Source of the DNA: Actinomycetota bacterium
Lineage (GTDB): Bacteria; Actinomycetota; Actinomycetes; Actinomycetales; Microbacteriaceae
DNA: 37,962 nucleotides
Direction of reading: 5' to 3'
Assembly (NCBI GenBank): GCA_018268515.1
Contig: JAFDWK010000006.1
Coordinates: 1-37,962 of the forward strand
In this document: positions 33,166 through 37,962 of the stretch, in pieces
Numbering within the stretch: the stretch's first letter is position 1
Layout of the letters: each line of letters opens with the position of its first letter
The notes under the pieces: model-generated
What the model was told of the DNA's origin: nothing
Seen by the model: only the letters and a program-made list of their open reading frames with translations
Databases searched by the model: none
Position numbers and translations under genes: made by a program

Positions 33166-34532
33166 GCGTGAAGAGGTTTGCCCGCGAGGGCGAGGAACGC
33201 CTCGCCCAGTGCCTCGCTCTGCGTCGGGTGCGCGTGGATGAGCGGCGCGATGTCTTCGGGGTGGGCTTCCCAGCTCACGGCGAGCTGTCCCTCGGTGATG
33301 AGCTCGCCGACGCGATCGCCGAGCAGGTGCACCCCGAGTACGGGCCCGTCCTTCTGCCGCACGACCTTGACCAGCCCGCCGGTGCCGATGATCTCGCTCT
33401 TGCCGTTGCCGGCGAGGTTGTACTCGTACGAGACGACCGCGTCGGCGCCGAAAGCCTCGACCGCGGCGGCCTCGGTGACGCCGACCGAGGCGACTTCCGG
33501 GCTGCAGTAGGTGACGCGCGGGATCTGCGCATCGGGGATCACCGCGGGGCTGAGACCCGCGATGCGCTCGGCGACGGCGATGCCCTGCAGGAAGCCACGG
33601 TGCGCCAGCTGCAGGCCGGGCACGATGTCGCCGACCGCCCAGACGCGATCGATGTTGGTGCGCAGCTCGGCGTCGGCGAGTACGAAGCCCCGCTCCATCG
33701 CGATGCCGGCCTCTTCGAAGCCGAGACCGCCGGTCGCGGGTCCGCGGCCGACGGCGACCAGCAGGTAGTCCGCCTCGTATGCGGTGCCGTTCTCCAGCGT
33801 GACCGTCACGGCTTGCGCCGTCTGGGTCGCGTTCGCGAACCGCACACCCAGCGAGTAGGCGATGCCACGGCGCCGGAATGCGCGCTCCAGGCCCTTGCTG
33901 AGGGCGATGTCCTCGTTCGGGGCCAGATGATCGAGCGCCTCGACGATCGTCACCTCGGCGCCGAAGGAGCGCCAGACGCTCGCGAACTCGACCCCGATGA
34001 CGCCGCCGCCGAGGATGACGACGCGCTGCGGCACCTCTTCAAGGGCGAGCGCCTGCTCGCTGGTGAGGATCCGGCCGCCGATCTCCAGGCCCGGCAGCGA
34101 CCGGCTGTACGAACCTGTCGCGAGGATCACGTCGGCACCGGTGTAGACGTCGTCGCCGACCGCGATGGAGCGATCCGCGCGAAGGGATCCCTCGCCGTTC
34201 ACGACCGTGATCCCGCGTGCCTTGACCAGCCCCTCGAGACCCTTGTACTTCTTGGCGACGATGCCCTCGCGATAGGCGCGGACACCGGCCGGGTCGATCC
34301 CCTCGAACGAGGCGCCGACGCCGTACTTCGCCGCGTCGCGCACGTTCTCGGCGATCTCGGCGGAGTGCAGAAGCGCCTTGGTGGGGATGCAGCCGCGGTG
34401 CAGGCAGGTGCCGCCGACCTTGTCCTTCTCGATGAGGGCGACGGACTTGCCGAGCTCGGCCGCGCGCAGGGCTGCGGCGTATCCGCCGCTGCCGCCGCCG
34501 AGGACGACGATGTCGAACGCGTGAGCGGTCAT
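33159..34532 (-). CDS. lpdA: Dihydrolipoyl dehydrogenase (E3)
   Basis: A 457-residue FAD-dependent disulfide oxidoreductase that reoxidises dihydrolipoyl groups of E2 with NAD+. Residues 7-18 form the FAD-binding 'IVVLGGGSGGYA', the redox pair is Cys43 and Cys48 ('GGTCLHRGCIPTK'), the NAD site is 'RVVILGGGVIGVEFAS', and the second FAD contact is 'VWAVGDIV'. The catalytic His lies in 'HAHPTQSEALGE' near the C-terminus. The ATG at 34532 overlaps the pepA stop by four bases; codons upstream belong to pepA in another frame. It sits between pepA and sucB in one operon. Confidence 0.97.
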   Translation of the reverse strand: MTAHAFDIVVLGGGSGGYAAALRAAELGKSVALIEKDKVGGTCLHRGCIPTKALLHSAEIAENVRDAAKYGVGASFEGIDPAGVRAYREGIVAKKYKGLEGLVKARGITVVNGEGSLRADRSIAVGDDVYTGADVILATGSYSRSLPGLEIGGRILTSEQALALEEVPQRVVILGGGVIGVEFASVWRSFGAEVTIVEALDHLAPNEDIALSKGLERAFRRRGIAYSLGVRFANATQTAQAVTVTLENGTAYEADYLLVAVGRGPATGGLGFEEAGIAMERGFVLADAELRTNIDRVWAVGDIVPGLQLAHRGFLQGIAVAERIAGLSPAVIPDAQIPRVTYCSPEVASVGVTEAAAVEAFGADAVVSYEYNLAGNGKSEIIGTGGLVKVVRQKDGPVLGVHLLGDRVGELITEGQLAVSWEAHPEDIAPLIHAHPTQSEALGEAFLALAGKPLHAM

Positions 34533-36007
34533 GCGCGTGCCGCCTCGGCGCGGGCCTCGGCGAAGGCGATCAGCGTCCGCACGATCGCACCCGTCGCGCC
34601 CTTGTCGGTGAAGCCGTAGGGCGCGCCCTTGTGCTCGGACGAGCCGGCGATGTCGAGATGCGCCCACGGGATCCGCGGCGCATCCGCGTGGTCGGATGTG
34701 CGTCCGACGAAGCGCCGCAGGAAGAGCCCCGCGAACAGCGAACCGCCGGCGGGGTCGCCGATCTTCGCGTTCACCATGTCGGCGATGGGGGACTTCAGCT
34801 CATCCTCCATATGCTCGGGAAGCGGCATGGGCCACGCGGCCTCGCCGGTGGCGGAGGCCGCCGCGAGCACCTCCTGCACGGTGGCGTCGTCGCCGAACAC
34901 GCCGGTGTGGCGCATGCCCAGGGCCACGATGATCGCGCCGGTCAGGGTCGCCACATCGAGGATCACATCGGGGTTCTCCCGGCTCGCCGCGACCAGCCCG
35001 TCGCCGAGGACCAGACGGCCCTCCGCGTCGGTGTTCAGCACCTCGACGGTCTGACCGTCGGTGAAGCGCAGCACGTCTCCGGGGCGGATGGCATTGCCGG
35101 AGGGCATGTTGTCGGCGACGCACAGCCATGCGGTGACGCGGATCGGCAGGCCCAGAGCCGCGACGGCCTTGGTCGCCGCGAGGATGCTCGCTGCGCCGGC
35201 CATGTCGGTCTTCATCCCGACCATGCTCGCCGGCGGTTTGAGCGACAGGCCGCCGGTGTCGAACGTGATCCCCTTGCCGACGAGCGCGATGTGCCCCGTG
35301 GCATCCGCGGGGGAGTAGTCCAGGCGGACGAGGCGCGGCGGGCGATCCGAGCCCTGGCCGACGCCGAGGATCCCGCCGTAGCCGCCCTCGGCGAGAGCGG
35401 CCTCGTCCAGCACCTCCACGGTGACCTGGAGTCCTGCCACGGCCTCGGTCGCCCGTGCCGCGAGGTCGGCGGGACCGAGCCATTCCGCGGGAGTCGTGAC
35501 CAGGTCGCGGGTCAGCGCGACCGCGTCGGCGAGCGCCGTGGCGTGAGCGGCCTCGGCCGCGGACAGGTCGGCGTGCAGGACGACCGTCTCCGCGCGCGTC
35601 TGCTTCTCGCCGGAGCGGTAGTCGTCGAAGCGGTAGCCGCCGAGCAGCGCCCCCTCGGCGGCTGCCGACGCGAAGTCCGCGACGGCGTCGCCGAGCAGCA
35701 CGGACACGCGGCCGAAGCCGGTGAGCGTGCGCAGCGCACCCCCGACGGACTCACGCACGGCGTTCGCATCGGGGGCGGATCCGGCGCTCACGACGGCGAC
35801 CGGCACGTCGGCGATCTCGGGCGCGGGGATCCGCGTGTATGCGCCCGCCTTCCCGCTGAAGCCGACCGCGGTCAGGGCCGCGTGGGTGGAGGAGAAGGGG
35901 GACAGGTCTTCCGGGGTGTCCGTGAGACCGGCGACGACGAGCACGACCGCATCTGCGTTCGCGTCCGCCGGAGCGCCTGTGTGCAGCTCGAGCGCAGGAG
36001 ACGTCAT
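34529..36007 (-). CDS. pepA: Leucyl aminopeptidase, M17 family
   Basis: A 492-residue cytosolic zinc aminopeptidase that removes N-terminal residues from peptides. The metal and catalytic residues lie in 'ALVGKGITFDTGGLSLKP', 'MVGMKTDMAGAAS' and the signature 'NTDAEGRLVLGD'. The N-terminal 160 residues form the M17 regulatory domain. The start is the ATG at 36007, because TAGGAT lies 7 bases before it; the next in-frame ATG upstream (36016) falls inside that -10. The first gene of pepA-lpdA-sucB, it overlaps lpdA by four bases. Confidence 0.95.
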   Translation of the reverse strand: MTSPALELHTGAPADANADAVVLVVAGLTDTPEDLSPFSSTHAALTAVGFSGKAGAYTRIPAPEIADVPVAVVSAGSAPDANAVRESVGGALRTLTGFGRVSVLLGDAVADFASAAAEGALLGGYRFDDYRSGEKQTRAETVVLHADLSAAEAAHATALADAVALTRDLVTTPAEWLGPADLAARATEAVAGLQVTVEVLDEAALAEGGYGGILGVGQGSDRPPRLVRLDYSPADATGHIALVGKGITFDTGGLSLKPPASMVGMKTDMAGAASILAATKAVAALGLPIRVTAWLCVADNMPSGNAIRPGDVLRFTDGQTVEVLNTDAEGRLVLGDGLVAASRENPDVILDVATLTGAIIVALGMRHTGVFGDDATVQEVLAAASATGEAAWPMPLPEHMEDELKSPIADMVNAKIGDPAGGSLFAGLFLRRFVGRTSDHADAPRIPWAHLDIAGSSEHKGAPYGFTDKGATGAIVRTLIAFAEARAEAARA

Positions 36008-36014
36008 GGCTCCC

Positions 36015-36020
36015 ATCCTA
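36015..36020 (-). promoter_or_regulatory. -10 element (TAGGAT), leaderless, pepA-lpdA-sucB operon
   Basis: Minus-strand TAGGAT ends 7 bases before the pepA ATG. Confidence 0.5.
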
Positions 36021-36105
36021 GGTTCGGCGCATGCGCCCCGTAGGCGATCCGCCGCGCGCGTGTTCGCTCTCAGCGCTCCGCGGGTCCGGGCCGCGACGCG
36101 GCTCG

Positions 36106-36111
36106 TAGCAT
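36106..36111 (+). promoter_or_regulatory. -10 element (TAGCAT), leaderless, PAC2 gene
   Basis: TAGCAT ends 6 bases before the ATG at 36118. With the pepA element at 36015 it forms a divergent pair of leaderless promoters. Confidence 0.5.
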
Positions 36112-36117
36112 GGATGC

Positions 36118-37053
36118 ATGCCCATCTCCGGAGAGATCTACGAACGTGCCGCACGGTCCGGCTCGGTGCCCTCCGGGCTGCCGCTGGTCGTCCTGCTGAC
36201 CGGCTTCACCGACGCGGGTTCCGCCGTCTCGGGACTCATCGACCACCTCGCCGAGACCACCGATCCCGAACCGGTGCTCGTCTTCGACAACGATCTGCTG
36301 CTGGATTACCGCGCCCGCCGTCCGGTGCTCACCTTCGATCAGGATCACATCGCCGAGCTGAAGCCGGCCCGGCTCGAGCTGTCGCTCGCGCACGACGCCC
36401 TGTCGCGCCCGTTCCTGCTGCTGGCCGGCTACGAGCCCGACTTCGCGTGGAACGCCTTCGCCGACGTCGTCCTCGGCTTCGCGATCGCGCAGGAGGTGTC
36501 CACGGTCACCTGGGTGCATTCGATCGCGATGCCGGTGCCGCACACCCGGCCGATCGGCGTCACGGTGAGCGGGAACAGGGCCGAGCTCATCGCGGCGCAC
36601 TCGGTGTGGCGCCCGCGCACCCAGGTCCCCGGCACCGCAGGGCACCTGCTGGAGTACCGCTTCGCGCAGGCTGAACTCAGCGTCGCGAGCTTCGCGCTGC
36701 TGATCCCGCACTATCTGGCGGACACCGAGTATCCGGACGCGGTGCTGGCCGCGGCGGAGAAGGTGATGGCGGCGAGCGGGCTGGTGCTGCTCACGGATGC
36801 GCTGCGGGAGCAGCGCACGGCCTACCTCGAGCGCGTGGACGAGCAGGTCCGCGAGAACGAGGAGCTCGGTCAGATGGTGCGCACCCTGGAGCACCGCTAC
36901 GACGCCTACATGTCGGGGCTGGAGCTGGAGGACGACACGCCCGCGGAGTTCGACGAGGGATCCCTCCCGAGTGCCGATGAGCTCGCCGCCGAGTTGGAGC
37001 GCTTCCTCGCCTCGCGGCCCGGTGGCGACGAGGACAAGAACGGCCGGGTCTGA
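36118..37053 (+). CDS. PAC2 family protein
   Basis: A 311-residue protein of the PAC2 (proteasome assembly chaperone 2-like) family common in actinobacteria. The N-terminal '[23 protein letters not shown]' and central '[23 protein letters not shown]' with '[20 protein letters not shown]' are typical. The C-terminal 80 residues are helical and acidic ('[27 protein letters not shown]'), ending in a Glu/Asp-rich tail. A role as an ATP-grasp or proteasome-related adaptor has been proposed for relatives but is not settled. Its start is set by the TAGCAT element 6 bases before the ATG. It precedes sigA. Confidence 0.9.
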   Translation: MPISGEIYERAARSGSVPSGLPLVVLLTGFTDAGSAVSGLIDHLAETTDPEPVLVFDNDLLLDYRARRPVLTFDQDHIAELKPARLELSLAHDALSRPFLLLAGYEPDFAWNAFADVVLGFAIAQEVSTVTWVHSIAMPVPHTRPIGVTVSGNRAELIAAHSVWRPRTQVPGTAGHLLEYRFAQAELSVASFALLIPHYLADTEYPDAVLAAAEKVMAASGLVLLTDALREQRTAYLERVDEQVRENEELGQMVRTLEHRYDAYMSGLELEDDTPAEFDEGSLPSADELAAELERFLASRPGGDEDKNGRV

Positions 37054-37145
37054 GTCGATCCCGGACATCTCCCGAGAGGTTCCCTGCGGAATGCACGACG
37101 CGGCGTGGGCGTTGGCAGAGTGTGCGATACTTATCTGACGACCCG

Positions 37146-37189
37146 TTGTCAAGACCCTTCCGCCAGGTCGGGGACTTGACAAGGGTCTT
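37146..37189 (+). promoter_or_regulatory. Interlocked inverted repeats in the sigA upstream region
   Basis: Two inverted repeats interlock: TTGTCAAG (37146-37153) pairs with CTTGACAA (37175-37182), and AAGACCCTT (37151-37159) pairs with AAGGGTCTT (37181-37189). The order is arm1, arm2, arm1', arm2'. In RNA this allows either two alternative hairpins or an H-type pseudoknot. It lies about 105 bases before the sigA GTG. Whether it is transcribed is unknown. Confidence 0.55.
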
Positions 37190-37295
37190 ACTAGTGCCCG
37201 AAAGGGACGGGCCGATGAGACTCACCGGCCGAATGCGACCAGAAGCCGACATAGCACAGGGCGCCCAGCGCAAGCGCTCCGTTGAAAGGCGAGAC

Positions 37296-37962
37296 GTGAC
37301 GACTGCCACCAAGAAGAACACCCGGACCACGACCGAGCCGATCGAGGCCGAGGAGGCCGCGGCCGTCGACGCCGCGGCGCCCGTCGCTCCGAAGAAGGCG
37401 GCGGCGAAGAAGCCTGCTGCGAAGAAGACCTCCAGGGCGAAGACCAAGGACGACGCCGTCGATGAGGCCGTTTCCGAGGAGACGCCCGCCGACGACATCG
37501 ACGACGAGGACGGTGCCAAGCCGGCCTTCACCGAGCCGCTGCCCACCGGCGCGATCCGGATCAGCTCGACCGACGAGGACGACGTCCCCGTCTACTCGAC
37601 CCAGATCACCGGCGCCACCGCCGACCCGGTCAAGGACTACCTGAAGCAGATCGGAAAGGTCGCGCTGCTGAACGCGGCCGAAGAGGTCGAGCTCGCGATG
37701 CGGATCGAGGCGGGGCTCTTCGCCGAGGAGAAGCTCTCCGCGATGTCCGCGGCGGAGAAGACCAGCCAGCTCGGACTCGACCTGCAGTGGGTGGCCCGCG
37801 ACGGCCAGCGTGCCAAGAGCCACCTGCTCGGCGCCAACCTGCGCCTCGTCGTCTCCCTCGCGAAGCGCTACACCGGTCGTGGGATGCAGTTCCTGGATCT
37901 CATCCAGGAGGGCAACCTGGGCCTCATCCGCGCTGTGGAGAAGTTCGACTACACCAAGGGCT
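37296..37962 (+). CDS. sigA: Primary sigma factor SigA/RpoD, N-terminal part (cut by window end)
   Basis: The first 222 residues of the housekeeping sigma-70 factor. Residues 1-100 are a low-complexity Thr/Lys/Ala/Asp/Glu region with '[12 protein letters not shown]' repeats, as in actinobacterial HrdB/SigA. Region 1.2 begins at '[30 protein letters not shown]', and region 2.1 at '[42 protein letters not shown]'. The GTG at 37296 has a GAAAGG ribosome-binding site. The frame is also open from ATGs at 37215 and 37233, which would add 27 or 21 residues. The window ends inside region 2. Confidence 0.95.
   Translation, partial: MTTATKKNTRTTTEPIEAEEAAAVDAAAPVAPKKAAAKKPAAKKTSRAKTKDDAVDEAVSEETPADDIDDEDGAKPAFTEPLPTGAIRISSTDEDDVPVYSTQITGATADPVKDYLKQIGKVALLNAAEEVELAMRIEAGLFAEEKLSAMSAAEKTSQLGLDLQWVARDGQRAKSHLLGANLRLVVSLAKRYTGRGMQFLDLIQEGNLGLIRAVEKFDYTKG

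Noticed and set aside
37176-37181. TTGACA as a -35 box of sigA
   Set aside because: No -10 element occurs 16-19 bases downstream; the bases are better explained as part of the interlocked inverted repeats.
37210-37245. Hammerhead-ribozyme-like core (CCGATGA ... GAA) upstream of sigA
   Set aside because: The invariant CUGANGA and GAAA are both altered, and the three stems cannot be drawn.

Overview
This is a high-GC actinobacterial chromosome segment, most likely from Microbacterium or a close relative in Microbacteriaceae. The evidence is strong G/C third-position bias, the gene content (DUF3145, FasR-type PucR regulator, polyphosphate glucokinase, DUF4191, two type I glutamine synthetases with GlnE, primary sigma factor with a Lys/Ala-rich N-terminus) and TANNNT promoters placed directly in front of start codons. 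It is mostly core genome: no phage, insertion sequence, CRISPR array or defence island is visible. From memory, gene order resembles a conserved actinobacterial block (in M. tuberculosis, roughly pepB-dlaT-lipB-lipA-DUF4191-RDD-glnA1-glnE-glnA2 ... zinc-ribbon protein ... aceE-regulator-fabD). Here it carries several local insertions and losses.

Layout. 112-615: DUF3145 protein. 881-8578 (minus): acetyl-CoA supply and fatty-acid initiation/elongation, transcribed aceE, fasR, fabD, fabH, acpP, fabF, with a strong hairpin just after acpP. 8728-8800 (minus): tRNA-Val(UAC). 8843-9973: class V aminotransferase. 10001-12202 (minus): CPH-type copper ATPase with a His-rich N-terminus and a copper-operator-like palindrome at its promoter, divergent from a YchJ-like SEC-C protein. 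12726-13481: coiled-coil zinc-ribbon protein, separated by two 37-bp repeats from an aldo/keto reductase. 14556-16286: stand-alone family A DNA polymerase, then the RNase P RNA gene (about 16296-16672).

16756-17499 (minus): polyphosphate glucokinase, divergent from a SPOR-like small protein-glnA2-glnE operon. glnE converges on glnA1 (minus), whose upstream region holds a good match to a GlnR box. 23942-26608: methionine-type ABC importer metQ-metN-metI, in which metN is broken by a frameshift between the ATPase and NIL domains. An RDD membrane protein follows. 27115-28820: a divergent pair made of a retropepsin-like RimB-type protease and a RimK ATP-grasp ligase fused to a C-terminal TrkA_C-like domain. 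DUF4191 and an unrecognised membrane-anchored protein (29777-31372) sit where lipB-lipA lie in the related block. 31379-36007 (minus): pepA-lpdA-sucB, giving E3 and E2 for the dehydrogenase complexes whose pyruvate E1 is the aceE at the other end. Finally a PAC2 protein and the start of sigA, cut by the window end.

The most interesting signals are the RimK-TrkA_C/RimB pair, the metN frameshift, the interlocked inverted repeats upstream of sigA, the frequent octamer CGGATCCG, the repeated 'TAGNNT + 6-7 nt + start codon' leaderless signature, and the unrecognised 531-residue membrane protein. No clearly unprecedented multi-gene system is evident.
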